A stretch of DNA of 64,000 nt from JALXCH01 sp964495805 (GCA_964495805.1 CAZBWV010000035.1:1-64000); one strand, 5' to 3'. Positions 51,539 to 60,685 are shown, counted from the first letter of the stretch. Notes: generated by a model from the letters alone, not told the origin. Translations and numbers: made by a program.

Positions 51539-53155
51539 TTACTGGAGCAGAAGCATTTTCCCGGTTCGAATGATCTGGCCCGACTGAAGCCGATAAAAAT
51601 ACACGCCGCTGGAAAGGTTCTCACCATTCTGGTTGGTGCCATCCCAGATGATTCGGTGTTCGCCAGGTGGAAACGTTTGCCGAACCAGCGTGCGGACTTT
51701 TCTTCCGGTGGCATCGTACACATCTAAGCAGATAGGGGCGGTCTTTGCATTGCGAAACAGGATGATTGTGCGCGAATTAAACGGATTGGGATAGTTTGCA
51801 TGCAGATCGATATTTGCCGGTGCTGAATGTTTCGGGCGCGATATGTTTGTGATAGAAGAAGGGAGTTTGAGGGCTACCAGATAATGTTGGGGTCCGTTGA
51901 AACTGACCCCGCTTACCAGGACGTCACCGGAGGGATCGATGGCAACACCGTATCCGTCGTTACGATCGGTACCCGGAACGGAGTAGATGGCATCCCATGC
52001 CAGCGTACCATCGGGCAAATACTTCAGGGTGGTAATCCGGTTGACTAAATAATACTGCTCCTTTGTCCAGCCGGTCAGATAAATGTTCCCATCGGCATCC
52101 AGTGCCATGTCGTTAATCTTGTTATCCTGTGAGAGGGTGTAGTAAAATCGAACCCACACCGTGTCTCCCATGGCGTTATATTTAATGAGGGTTATTTTGG
52201 ATTGGGAACCCCCTGCCACGTAGATCTGGTTGGAATCGTGTACGGCAATTCGTCGGGCGAATTCAGCACCGCCGCCGGACTGATTATAGAGCCGGATCCA
52301 GCGGAGTTGCCCGTGACGGTTAATTTTGGCTACCGCAATGTCGTATCCGGTAAGGGTCTCCAGGGTAAATCCGGTCACATAAACATTTCCGGCGTCATCA
52401 ACAGCTACGTCGGCGGCTTCGTCGGAATAGTTCGCGCTACCATTGTGGGCGAAAACCCAGCGGAAGTTGCCGGAAGAGTCGTATTTTACCACAGTAATAT
52501 CGCGTTGGGTCACAGCCCCGGTGGTATAGCCCGCAATCAGTACATTTTCGGAATCGTCCAGTGTTACCCGGTAAGGAATGTCCAGACCGTTCCCTGAACC
52601 GTTATAATGGGCAATCCATTTTACGGTACCGTCGGATTGGTACTTCACCACACTGAAATCGCTACCAGTTTGCGGATGGCTGGAATAGCCGATGGCGTAG
52701 GCATTGCCGGATGGTGCCGGTTTCAGATCGTAAACCGCCTTCATACCTTCTGCCGGAGTGTGCTTCCAGCAAAATTGCCCGGTGGAGTCCAGTTGAATCA
52801 CCGTCCAGCCATCGCTATTCTGGGTGGAAGAAAAACCACCTACCCACACACGACCCTGTGAATCCGCTGCCACTACCCGTGCAACATCCATCCCGTTTAC
52901 CAGCGAGTCGTTGTAGGTGTACTCCCATGCCAGTCCGCCCTGTGGGGTAAATTGAGCCACTTTTAAATCCTCTTGTGTGGTTTCGTCGATAAAACCGCAT
53001 AAGATGAGATTTCCGGCGGGCGAGACCGCCAGCTGGCGAATGTAGTCGTCGTATATCTGACCATTTACCTGGTTGCTCCATTCCGGTGTAACCTGGCACA
53101 GCACAATCCCGAACCACAGCCATCCGATGATTCCCCAAAAATATGCTGCTCTCAT
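51539..53155 (-). CDS. Secreted SBBP-like propeller with type IX sorting domain
   Basis: A 538-residue exported protein with start after AAAGGGGAAAC. Repeats such as GRVWVGGFSSTQNSDG, GNVYVTGFTLETLTGYD and GNIYLTGWTKEQYY follow the SBBP pattern. C-terminal NPFNSRTIILFRN, KVRTLVRQTFPPGEHRIIW and IIRTGKMLLLQ form the sorting domain. Closely related in repeat style to the 882-residue protein beside it, suggesting duplication. Confidence 0.83.
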   Translation of the reverse strand: MRAAYFWGIIGWLWFGIVLCQVTPEWSNQVNGQIYDDYIRQLAVSPAGNLILCGFIDETTQEDLKVAQFTPQGGLAWEYTYNDSLVNGMDVARVVAADSQGRVWVGGFSSTQNSDGWTVIQLDSTGQFCWKHTPAEGMKAVYDLKPAPSGNAYAIGYSSHPQTGSDFSVVKYQSDGTVKWIAHYNGSGNGLDIPYRVTLDDSENVLIAGYTTGAVTQRDITVVKYDSSGNFRWVFAHNGSANYSDEAADVAVDDAGNVYVTGFTLETLTGYDIAVAKINRHGQLRWIRLYNQSGGGAEFARRIAVHDSNQIYVAGGSQSKITLIKYNAMGDTVWVRFYYTLSQDNKINDMALDADGNIYLTGWTKEQYYLVNRITTLKYLPDGTLAWDAIYSVPGTDRNDGYGVAIDPSGDVLVSGVSFNGPQHYLVALKLPSSITNISRPKHSAPANIDLHANYPNPFNSRTIILFRNAKTAPICLDVYDATGRKVRTLVRQTFPPGEHRIIWDGTNQNGENLSSGVYFYRLQSGQIIRTGKMLLLQ

Positions 53156-53255
53156 GTTTCCCCTTTCTTTTTTGTATCTAATGAACAATTCATTGCGTTA
53201 AAAATTGGCGCGGAAAATATTTGAGAGATTGCAGCGCACGGGTTTCGGAATCGCC

Positions 53256-53873
53256 TCAGGGAGATTTGTGTTGGGCAGACGCACGGTGAATTTGCTGGTA
53301 AATATTGCGAATTTCCCGGAAGATGTGCGTTGTGGTGCAGTTCAGTACACTGGCCATGGTCCGGTCGGAGTCGCCGCGCGCGGCATGCTGTAAGATGCGT
53401 TGCTGAAAAGCGGACATTCGGAGCCGGAAGGACGGTTGAGATGCTTGTAGAAGAATCGTCCGGGCAAGGGAAGGATTCAGGGGGGAACCTCCCTGAAGAA
53501 TTGTGCGAAGCACCTTCCGGGTTTTTTCCGGAGCCGATTTTTGAATCACAAATCCCACCGCTCCCGCCCGAATGGCTTCCAGAATGTCCGGACTTTCTTC
53601 CCGCGCCGCACAAAGCACAACTTGCATATTCGGGTGGTACCGAATTAATTGGCGGATGCTTTCGGGGTTATTCAGACCCGACAATCCGTTTCCAATGAGC
53701 ACCAACCGCACCCGATGAAATCTGGGATCAGCAAATGCTTCTTCGAAAGAGGCGTAGGTATGTACGGGCGCAAAGAAGGGTTCATTTTCTAAAAGCAGTA
53801 CTAAACCATCCCGTACGAACCGGTTGTTGTGGATAATAGCCGTGGGAATGGGTATGGCTCCGGAATGGTGCAT
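53256..53873 (-). CDS. LuxR-type regulator with degenerate receiver domain
   Basis: A 205-residue protein: an N-terminal receiver fold (about 10-130) and a LuxR/NarL helix-turn-helix (about 150-195, FRLRMSAFQQRILQHAARGDS, then TTHIFREIRNIYQQI). Start chosen after AGGAGGCG. The receiver lacks the phosphorylation residues: the acidic pair is HN (15-16), the acceptor Asp position reads LIGNG (Gly61), and the Ser/Thr and Lys sites are altered. It probably acts without phosphorylation, through protein contacts or a ligand. It is inside the run of type IX cargo genes, next to a receiver-kinase hybrid upstream. Confidence 0.85.
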   Translation of the reverse strand: MHHSGAIPIPTAIIHNNRFVRDGLVLLLENEPFFAPVHTYASFEEAFADPRFHRVRLVLIGNGLSGLNNPESIRQLIRYHPNMQVVLCAAREESPDILEAIRAGAVGFVIQKSAPEKTRKVLRTILQGGSPLNPSLARTILLQASQPSFRLRMSAFQQRILQHAARGDSDRTMASVLNCTTTHIFREIRNIYQQIHRASAQHKSP

Positions 53874-53943
53874 GGAGTCGCCTCCTATCCTGAGTTTAAG
53901 ATTTTTCGGCGTGCGGTTGCGTGGCTTATCGTAATGCATTGCG

Positions 53944-55185
53944 TTAGCGCATCAGCACCATTTTTCGGATTACCGTGTGTTTCCCGATTTGTACCCGGCA
54001 GAGATAAACCCCTCCGGCGACAGGTCGGTGGTTACTGTCGGTTCCATCCCATTCAATGATGTGTTGACCGGCTGGTAAAATGGCTTCGATCAATGTTTTA
54101 ATTCGTTCCCCGGCGATGGTGTACACCTGGGCGCGTACCATACCCTGTGCGGGCAACACCAACTCCATGTGCGTGGTGGGATTAAACGGATTGGGATAGT
54201 TCGACGAAAGAGAGAATTGGTCGGGTGAGCCGGATGGGTGCGAAAGAGCGGTGAGCGGTGCGTATCTGAGTACAGTAGAGTAGTAGCCAATTACATATCC
54301 GTTTGTGGACGATGTGAAATACAGAGACGTTAGCACATTGTTGGTCATTCCCCACGCAACAGTTTCCCAGGACTGTCCGCCGTCTGTTGTATGAAGAATC
54401 AGCCCCATTATCGATCCGATTACCCAACCTTCCTGTGAGTTGATAAAATGGACTCCCATCATTGAGGTGACATACGGAATGGGTTGAGTGACCCAATCTT
54501 TTCCGTTTTCGGTATGGACAATCAGACCATTATCTCCCACAGCCCAGCCGACCAGCGTGTCCAGCATAAAAATATCGAAATATTCGGTCGGTGGGAAGTT
54601 CTGATCGGCTATCCAGCTGCCGTTCTTGTAATGGAAAATTCCCTCACCACCGCAAAGCCAGCCTTCCCGGGAAGAGTTGGGGAAACACATTCCACTAAGG
54701 TACGAGCTGGTGGGGGTAGTCATTCCATAAATGCTATCTCCCACAATCATCGCCATGGAACCATCACGTCCGCACACAAAACATGTGTCACTGGACGGAA
54801 TGCATTCCACTTTACTCAGAAATGCACCATATTGCCCGATGATTGGCCAGCTTGCTCCGCCGTCTGTCGTACGATAGATGTACCCGCCAGCCCCCACAGC
54901 ATATCCGTTCATCTCGTCCCACATGTCAATTCCACTGGTGCGGTAACTAATTAAAGTGGACTGCCAGGTTTGTCCGCCATCTGTGGTGTGGTAGATGTAG
55001 GTACTATTGCTACGGGTAACCCAGGCCTGGTTATCCCCCACACAGACAATATCCGAGAGGTAGGCTCCGTAGCCAGTAACTGCCTGCATGTTGCTGGTTA
55101 AGTTCTGCCAGACCGGATTCTGTGCCCGAAGGGGTAGAAAACCGGTACTCAGTGCAAAGATAAGCAGGATGTAAAAGTGTTTCAT
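53944..55185 (-). CDS. Secreted YCF48/BNR-like beta-propeller with type IX sorting domain
   Basis: A 413-residue exported protein with signal peptide (1-21, ending PLRAQ). Repeats such as YIYHTTDGGQTWQSTLI and LILHTTDGGQSWETVAW carry the BNR-like DGGxTW motif. C-terminal NPFNPTTHMELVLP, IEAILPAGQHIIEWDG and HTVIRKMVLMR are the type IX sorting domain. Paralogous to 47514-48797. It lies 70 bases before the LuxR-type gene. Confidence 0.83.
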   Translation of the reverse strand: MKHFYILLIFALSTGFLPLRAQNPVWQNLTSNMQAVTGYGAYLSDIVCVGDNQAWVTRSNSTYIYHTTDGGQTWQSTLISYRTSGIDMWDEMNGYAVGAGGYIYRTTDGGASWPIIGQYGAFLSKVECIPSSDTCFVCGRDGSMAMIVGDSIYGMTTPTSSYLSGMCFPNSSREGWLCGGEGIFHYKNGSWIADQNFPPTEYFDIFMLDTLVGWAVGDNGLIVHTENGKDWVTQPIPYVTSMMGVHFINSQEGWVIGSIMGLILHTTDGGQSWETVAWGMTNNVLTSLYFTSSTNGYVIGYYSTVLRYAPLTALSHPSGSPDQFSLSSNYPNPFNPTTHMELVLPAQGMVRAQVYTIAGERIKTLIEAILPAGQHIIEWDGTDSNHRPVAGGVYLCRVQIGKHTVIRKMVLMR

Positions 55186-55234
55186 GACGCCCCCTTATGT
55201 TTTTTGATCTGTTTGATAGTAAGGGGCCGAAGTG

Positions 55235-55260
55235 AAAAAAGCACTACATGGATATGTAGT
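55235..55260. terminator. Bidirectional rho-independent terminator
   Basis: ACTACAT (55243-55249) pairs with ATGTAGT (55254-55260), with T tracts on both strands. On the minus strand it follows the receiver-kinase gene and precedes the propeller gene, so part of transcription may stop here before the cargo cluster. Confidence 0.75.
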
Positions 55261-55336
55261 TTTTTCGGGAAAGTTTAAAAAAAATGGGATGGATGGAAAA
55301 AGTTGGGTAAAAAACTACGATTCAGGGAAAGAAATT

Positions 55337-56506
55337 TTATTGGGAAAGAAGTGGGAGGGTGATCATAAACGTGGTTTTCTGGTGAGGAATGCTCTGGCAG
55401 GTGATGGTGCCCCGATGGGCTTCCACAATGGATTTGGCAATGGCCAGGCCCAACCCGATGCCGTTCTTTTTATTGTGGGAGAAAAATGGTTCGAACACAT
55501 GGGGAAGTGTGGAGGAGGGGATTCCGGGTCCGTTGTCGGAAATAGCTATGACCAGATTACTGTTTTCGATATGCGTTTCGATCTGGATGCCCGGATTTTT
55601 TTCGGCGGGGAGTGCGCGTACAGCTTCCAGTGCATTTTTAACCAGATTAAAGATAACCCGCTGCATGCGCAGGGTGTCCACCTGCACTCTGGCTTCGCTT
55701 TCCACCGGGCGAATTTGCCAGTTGATTTCATAGTTTTGCAGGTAGCTGCGGATGCGCGATTCCAGCACAGCCCAGAATTCACTGACGGTGAGGGTGTCCA
55801 GATGTGGCTGGTAGTCTCCTTTGCTGTACTCCAGAATTTCCTGGATCATTTCGGTGAATCGGTGGGTTTCCTGCTTAATCATGGTGGCAATTTCGATTCG
55901 GTCTGCCTGGTCCAGGTCCACCCGCGCCATGGTTTCCGCAGCGGAACGAATAAAATCCAGTGGTTGTTTCAGGTCGTGAATAATCATACTGGCCATGCGT
56001 CCCAGGACGGAGAGCCGTTCCGCCTGGAGCAACTTTTCCTGCGTTTCCTTTAGCTCCTGCAAGGCAGCATCCAGCTCCAGATTTTTAGCGCGCAAATCCT
56101 CAATCAATTGCAGGCGGTCCATGTTCGCCTGGTAGTGTTCCAGCGCTTTTTGCACGGTTACCCGTAATTCATGAGGGTCCCACGGTTTGGTGATGTACCG
56201 ATACACCTCTCCCCGATTGATCGCATGAATCAGGTAGTCGATGTCCGTGTAGGCGCTTAATACAATTCGGATGGGATTGGGATTGATCTCTTTCAGTCGG
56301 GCCAGCAGTTCGGTTCCCAGCATTTCCGGCATGCGCTGATCCGCGATGACCAGATGAATGGGTTCCTGCTGAAAAATTTGAATGGCTTCCTGTGGCGAAG
56401 GCGTGATATATACCTGGTACTGCTTGCGAAATGTTCGTTGAATCGCTTCCAGGTTGTAAATCTCGTCGTCAACAGCTAAAATGTTGTAATGATATTTTCT
56501 ATTCAC
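55337..56506 (-). CDS. Hybrid receiver-histidine kinase
   Basis: A 389-residue soluble signalling protein. A complete N-terminal receiver (VDDE, ADQRMPE acceptor Asp, LSAY, ITKPW Lys) is followed by a coiled linker and a histidine kinase with H box MIIHDLKQPLDF, N box LVKNALEAV, G1 DNGPGIP and G2 GIGLGLAIAKSIV. This receiver-first layout occurs in kinases controlled by another kinase. No membrane segment, so it is cytosolic. It is the first gene of the run toward the type IX cargo genes and lies upstream of the dead-receiver LuxR regulator. Confidence 0.93.
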   Translation of the reverse strand: MNRKYHYNILAVDDEIYNLEAIQRTFRKQYQVYITPSPQEAIQIFQQEPIHLVIADQRMPEMLGTELLARLKEINPNPIRIVLSAYTDIDYLIHAINRGEVYRYITKPWDPHELRVTVQKALEHYQANMDRLQLIEDLRAKNLELDAALQELKETQEKLLQAERLSVLGRMASMIIHDLKQPLDFIRSAAETMARVDLDQADRIEIATMIKQETHRFTEMIQEILEYSKGDYQPHLDTLTVSEFWAVLESRIRSYLQNYEINWQIRPVESEARVQVDTLRMQRVIFNLVKNALEAVRALPAEKNPGIQIETHIENSNLVIAISDNGPGIPSSTLPHVFEPFFSHNKKNGIGLGLAIAKSIVEAHRGTITCQSIPHQKTTFMITLPLLSQ

Positions 56507-56683
56507 GGGGAGAATTTACAGCAAAATTGCCATTTTTTCAAGGGGGAAGTAGGGGGAATTTTTCCGATGGTGGGGAACCTGTCCGCTGAACGGCGGGTAA
56601 AAAATCATTTGAACAATCCGTAAAAAAGAGAACGAAGTGACGGACTGTTGGAAAAGGTGAAAAAAAGCAAGGAGAAGCGAACC

Positions 56684-57376
56684 ATGAAAAAGGTAACCCT
56701 CTGGTTTATTCTGGGAATGCTGCTGTTGTTTGCCAGCTGTTCCAAAGATGAGGATTCCAATCCGCTGGCTCCTTCGGAAGAACCACCCACAGTAAGTGTG
56801 ATTCCCCGGGTTAATGTACCTGCTCATGCGCCAGCCACACTGCAGCAACAATTTGCGCTATTGAATCAGATGACCACATTCTGGTACAACACTTTTTTCT
56901 ATTTGCCTAATTTACAGGCGGTGCATCAGGGGAATACCTGGACCTGGACGGTGGTCAATGGCCAGCTAACCGGTACGGTAACCGCTACGGAACAGGACAA
57001 CGACACTGTACACTGGAAAGTGGTTCTAAACGGCACGGATGGGCAGTACGTGTACCAGAACTGGGTGGCAATGGAGGGAGACCTGAGCCGGGATGGTAAC
57101 TCCGGAAACTGGACGTTTTATGAGTTGAATTCCACCCAGGTAAGCGCAACCTGCCAGTGGAATAAAGAGGAAAACGGAGATTTTACTGCTACCATCCAGA
57201 TTCCGGGTACCGGGGAAAAAGTGGAGTTGACCATCCACCCGGATGGCAGCGGAGAGGCAACGGTGTACCAGAACAACCTCAAATTTATGGAGTTTGGCTG
57301 GAATGCGGATGGTTCCGGCTGGTGGAAGCAGTATGATGAACAGGGAAATCTGGTCAATCAGGGCAACTGGGCTTGA
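56684..57376 (+). CDS. Lipoprotein of unknown function
   Basis: A 230-residue lipoprotein with lipobox FASC (Cys19) and a short acidic/Pro linker. Start at 56684 follows AAGGAGA. The mature domain is beta-rich and aromatic (TWTWTVVNGQLTGTVTATEQ, VEGDL-type strands and GWNADGSGWWKQYD), possibly a small jelly-roll or lipocalin-like fold. No family recognised. Divergent from the receiver-kinase gene; followed by a terminator. Confidence 0.65.
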   Translation: MKKVTLWFILGMLLLFASCSKDEDSNPLAPSEEPPTVSVIPRVNVPAHAPATLQQQFALLNQMTTFWYNTFFYLPNLQAVHQGNTWTWTVVNGQLTGTVTATEQDNDTVHWKVVLNGTDGQYVYQNWVAMEGDLSRDGNSGNWTFYELNSTQVSATCQWNKEENGDFTATIQIPGTGEKVELTIHPDGSGEATVYQNNLKFMEFGWNADGSGWWKQYDEQGNLVNQGNWA

Positions 57377-57411
57377 GTGAAAAGAAATCATTTCCTTAAT
57401 GAAGACTGACC

Positions 57412-57450
57412 GAACCGCCTCTGTTGTTAAAAGAGGCGGTTCCTGTTTTT
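57412..57450 (+). terminator. Rho-independent terminator
   Basis: GAACCGCCTC (57412-57421) pairs perfectly with GAGGCGGTTC (57433-57442) and is followed by CTGTTTTT. Confidence 0.87.
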
Positions 57451-57542
57451 AGGAAAAGGGAGATGGAGGAAATCCGATTGAACGCTGTGTTGCACCACAC
57501 GGAAATCTCACCTATATTTCTCCATCGAATCAAGAGGGTTCC

Positions 57543-58472
57543 ATGTGGTGGTTCAGGCGAAAATGCTGTAAAATTGTCTATCGCAGTGAGTACATGACAG
57601 CCATTCACTCCCGCGATTCCCGGCAATCCTTCGACGTCATGAAATTCAAAAAAATCCGCGACCAGCTCATCAAGGATCGGGTGATTCGGCGGAAGGATGT
57701 GCTGAAAGCGCCCAGGTTGAGCGATGAGGACCTGTTGCTGGTTCACACCCGGGAGTATCTGAATCGCCTGAAGAACCCCATGTATGTGGGCGAAATTCTT
57801 AACCTGGACTATGTCAATCCCTGGGACGAGTACATTTTTGAATACTTTCGCTATGTAGCCGGGGGAACGGTACTGGCCACGGAATATACCCTGGAACATG
57901 GCAATCCGGTGTTCAATCTGGGGGGTGGTTACCACCATGCCCATCCCGACCGTGCGGAAGGGTTCTGCCTGATTAACGATGTGGCCATTGCCATCCGCAA
58001 GATGCAACTTCGCGGTAAGTTAGGACGAGTGCTGATTGTGGACCTGGACTACCATCAGGGCAATGGCAATCTGCTGTTCTTTCGCGATGACGAATCGGTG
58101 TTTACCTTTTCCATTCATGCCGAAAACTGGGTGGATTGTACCCGCAAAATCAACAATGTGGATATTGAATTACCCTCTCATGTGAAGGACGAGGAGTATT
58201 TGCAGGTGTTGCGGGAGCATTTGCCCGGGGTGTTCGAAACGTTTCGTCCTGATTTTGTGATGTATCTGGCGGGGAGCGACCCGTATGTGCTGGACAGCAT
58301 CGGGGATTTCGACATCAGCGAGGCAGGAATGCTGGAGAGAGACCGCTTTGTGTTTAATTTAACCCGCAGCCGAAAGCTACCCATGGTAATATTAGGAGCA
58401 GGCGGTTACGGACCGGAAAGCTGGAAGGTGTATTACAATTTCATTAAGTGGGCTATGAAAAAGGGGAAGTAA
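57543..58472 (+). CDS. Histone-deacetylase superfamily amidohydrolase
   Basis: A 309-residue zinc amidohydrolase of the HDAC/AcuC/APAH fold. GGGYHHAH (128-134) has the two active-site His, DLDYHQGN (167-174) two zinc ligands, and AGSDP (near 240) the third region. Bacterial members deacetylate acetyl-lysine, acetoin-related enzymes or acetylpolyamines; the substrate here is unknown. The start follows AGAGGG. It lies 7 bases before a 301-residue protein whose sequence resembles an acetyltransferase, suggesting a paired function. Confidence 0.87.
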   Translation: MWWFRRKCCKIVYRSEYMTAIHSRDSRQSFDVMKFKKIRDQLIKDRVIRRKDVLKAPRLSDEDLLLVHTREYLNRLKNPMYVGEILNLDYVNPWDEYIFEYFRYVAGGTVLATEYTLEHGNPVFNLGGGYHHAHPDRAEGFCLINDVAIAIRKMQLRGKLGRVLIVDLDYHQGNGNLLFFRDDESVFTFSIHAENWVDCTRKINNVDIELPSHVKDEEYLQVLREHLPGVFETFRPDFVMYLAGSDPYVLDSIGDFDISEAGMLERDRFVFNLTRSRKLPMVILGAGGYGPESWKVYYNFIKWAMKKGK

Positions 58473-58479
58473 ACTGGGT

Positions 58480-59385
58480 ATGTCCAAACGTCGTTTTCGT
58501 CTGCACTGGATTTCCCGAAGGTTGAGTACACATCAACTTCGTCGCCTTCAGGAGAAAGATATTGCGTTGAATTTCGAGGATATTTTAGGGGCACCACCCA
58601 CGAAACGCAGTTCGCCTTTTTTTCTGGGATTTTATTCCCCGGACGGGATTCGCTACGCCCTGGAGAAATATGGATTGTACGATGAACTCCGCAAGCGCGG
58701 GTACGACAATTTTAAAACGGTTATTAACACCCGGGACCCGTACAAGCAACGCATCGCCATCTACTACGATAAAAAGGACAACCAGCATCTGTTAGGCGAG
58801 CTCATTGTAAAACGCAAGCACATTACCGTCTATCCGCCCTTTCCTTCCCGTATTTACGGGCGAAATTTTGAGGTAATCGCAGTGGAATGGCTGTGCATGC
58901 AGCATCCGAAGGGAAAATTCACCCCGGAGAAACCCCGTTTGCCGGGCCAGAAATATCCCGGATTGGGGTTAGGGGATATGGTGATGGAGATTCTGGTGAT
59001 AATGACCGGACGTCTGCGTCTGGCCGGACTGCTCAATGTGCCGGAGCATTTCCACAATGCCCAGATGTACAGTCCGCAGTTCAAGTACATCGACCCGCTG
59101 TACGAAGCCAAGCGGATGGCGCTGGAGCGTGACCTGCTCTCCCGCTATCCACTGGCTACCGTCTCCTGGGCTATCGAACTGAAATGCGTGACCGAGAATA
59201 CCAAGCCATTCGAATGGTTTGTGGCGGAACAAATTATTCCGCTGAACCGCGATCTGCAGGACTATTTTTCCGGAAAAGAATACCGTAAATATGTGGAAAA
59301 GGCAGCTCAGCAGTATCACTATGAACTGAACCGGGAACTGTTTGAAAGCAAGCGGGATCAGATGGACCGGTTGATTACCTGTTAA
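58480..59385 (+). CDS. Unknown protein, possibly GNAT-like, paired with the deacetylase
   Basis: A 301-residue soluble protein not assigned to a known family by me. A mid-section reads FEVIAVEWLCMQHP, then GQKYPGLGLGDM (156-167), then LAGLLNVPEHFHNAQMY, an order reminiscent of GNAT acetyltransferases: a core strand, a QxxGxG acetyl-CoA phosphate loop, and a following strand and helix. The flanks are basic and helical. It is probably cotranscribed with the deacetylase (7-base gap). GNAT membership is a pattern-based guess; the alternative is an uncharacterised fold. Confidence 0.55.
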   Translation: MSKRRFRLHWISRRLSTHQLRRLQEKDIALNFEDILGAPPTKRSSPFFLGFYSPDGIRYALEKYGLYDELRKRGYDNFKTVINTRDPYKQRIAIYYDKKDNQHLLGELIVKRKHITVYPPFPSRIYGRNFEVIAVEWLCMQHPKGKFTPEKPRLPGQKYPGLGLGDMVMEILVIMTGRLRLAGLLNVPEHFHNAQMYSPQFKYIDPLYEAKRMALERDLLSRYPLATVSWAIELKCVTENTKPFEWFVAEQIIPLNRDLQDYFSGKEYRKYVEKAAQQYHYELNRELFESKRDQMDRLITC

Positions 59386-59638
59386 ACCGTTTTCCCGGTT
59401 ACATTCCGTTTCCCCACCGCAGGAGAGCCCCTTTCCGGTAAATGAGAAGGAAAAAAGCTTTCTGTCCAGACATCCTGCAGAGTAAGAGAAAATTTTGATT
59501 TCGAAACCGCCCGAATCCTTCCCAACGGTCAAATAGGATTTTTAAAAATCCGTTTATTTTCAATAGGATTCCCTTTAAATTGGAATGCAATGGGAAAAAT
59601 TTATCAATGAAAAAGACTTTCCAACAGGAGGTTTGTGT

Positions 59639-60664
59639 ATGGCTCGCACAATCAATTGCGATGAACTGACCTTTTCGCTTTATCCGTACGAACACGAAAT
59701 GAAGATGTACGAAAGCTACTATCGGGATGGTCGCTGGGACGATGGAGCGATTGTAGGATTTCATTCCATTGAGCTATCGCCGGCTGCCAATATTTTAAAT
59801 TACGGACAGGGCATTTTTGAGGGCATGAAGGCTTACTACAGCGCAAAAGGGAACATTGTTATGTTTCGTCCGCAGGAGAATGCCCGTCGGTTTGTGCGCA
59901 GCGCCCGGAAGCTGGCCATTCCCGAAATAAGCGAAGAAAAATTTATGGAAGCGGTGCGCCGGATGGTGCTGGCAAACCGGGAGTTTGTCCCGCAAAGTGA
60001 GGATGGTCGCTGCAGCATGTATTTGCGTCCGGTGTGTATTGGCATCGAACCCCTGTTGGGTGTGCGCGCCTCGCTGGAGTACCTGTTTTACATTTATGCC
60101 AGCCCTGTGGGACCCTATTTCGACAAAGTGGGGGTGGTAAAGCTGGTAGCGAAAGAAATCAGTCGGGCAACTCCCAACGGTACCGGGGACGCCAAAGCGG
60201 TTTGTAACTATCCGGTAACCATGGCCCCCAAAAAGGAGGCCAAAAAGGAAGGATTCGACGATGTGATCTATCTGGACCCCTGCGAGAACCGGTACATCGA
60301 AGAGGCGGGAGCAGCCAATTTCTTTGCCCTGATGGAAGATGATACGCTGGTTACCCCGGAACTGGGCTCCATTTTACCGGGCATTACCCGCGATTCGGTG
60401 ATTCATCTGGCGCGCACGGAGTTTGGGTTAAAGGTGGAGGAGCGAAAACTCTCTGTGGAAGAGGTGGTTCAGCGGGCGAAAGAATGCTTTGTAACCGGAA
60501 CCGGCGCCATTATTACCTCCGTCAGCCATATCGGCTGGAGGGGAAAAACCTATCCGGTGAACCGGAACGAATACCAGCTGGCACATCGCCTTTACGATCG
60601 TCTGACGGGGATTCAATTTCAGCGGGAAGAAGACCCCTACGGTTGGGTCACAGTAATTGAGTAA
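59639..60664 (+). CDS. ilvE: Branched-chain amino-acid aminotransferase (class IV, eukaryotic-type)
   Basis: PLP-dependent aminotransferase of 341 residues, the last step in Val, Leu and Ile synthesis (and first in breakdown). ANILNYGQGIFEGMKAY, the NARRFVRSARKLAIPE region, the catalytic Lys in GDAKAVCNYPV, and EEAGAANFFALMED with GSILPGITRDSVI mark BCAT. Its length and RPVC segment fit the larger type II/eukaryotic subgroup. Start at 59639 after CAGGAGG. A second class IV enzyme follows 21 bases later. Upstream (59386-59638, 253 bases) only two 9-base direct repeats were noticed. Confidence 0.93.
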   Translation: MARTINCDELTFSLYPYEHEMKMYESYYRDGRWDDGAIVGFHSIELSPAANILNYGQGIFEGMKAYYSAKGNIVMFRPQENARRFVRSARKLAIPEISEEKFMEAVRRMVLANREFVPQSEDGRCSMYLRPVCIGIEPLLGVRASLEYLFYIYASPVGPYFDKVGVVKLVAKEISRATPNGTGDAKAVCNYPVTMAPKKEAKKEGFDDVIYLDPCENRYIEEAGAANFFALMEDDTLVTPELGSILPGITRDSVIHLARTEFGLKVEERKLSVEEVVQRAKECFVTGTGAIITSVSHIGWRGKTYPVNRNEYQLAHRLYDRLTGIQFQREEDPYGWVTVIE

Positions 60665-60685
60665 AAGTAAAAATCAGGAGGTGTT

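Noticed and set aside
55232..56053. Long open frame on the plus strand opposite the receiver-kinase
   Set aside because: No domain, and the kinase on the other strand has a complete set of motifs.
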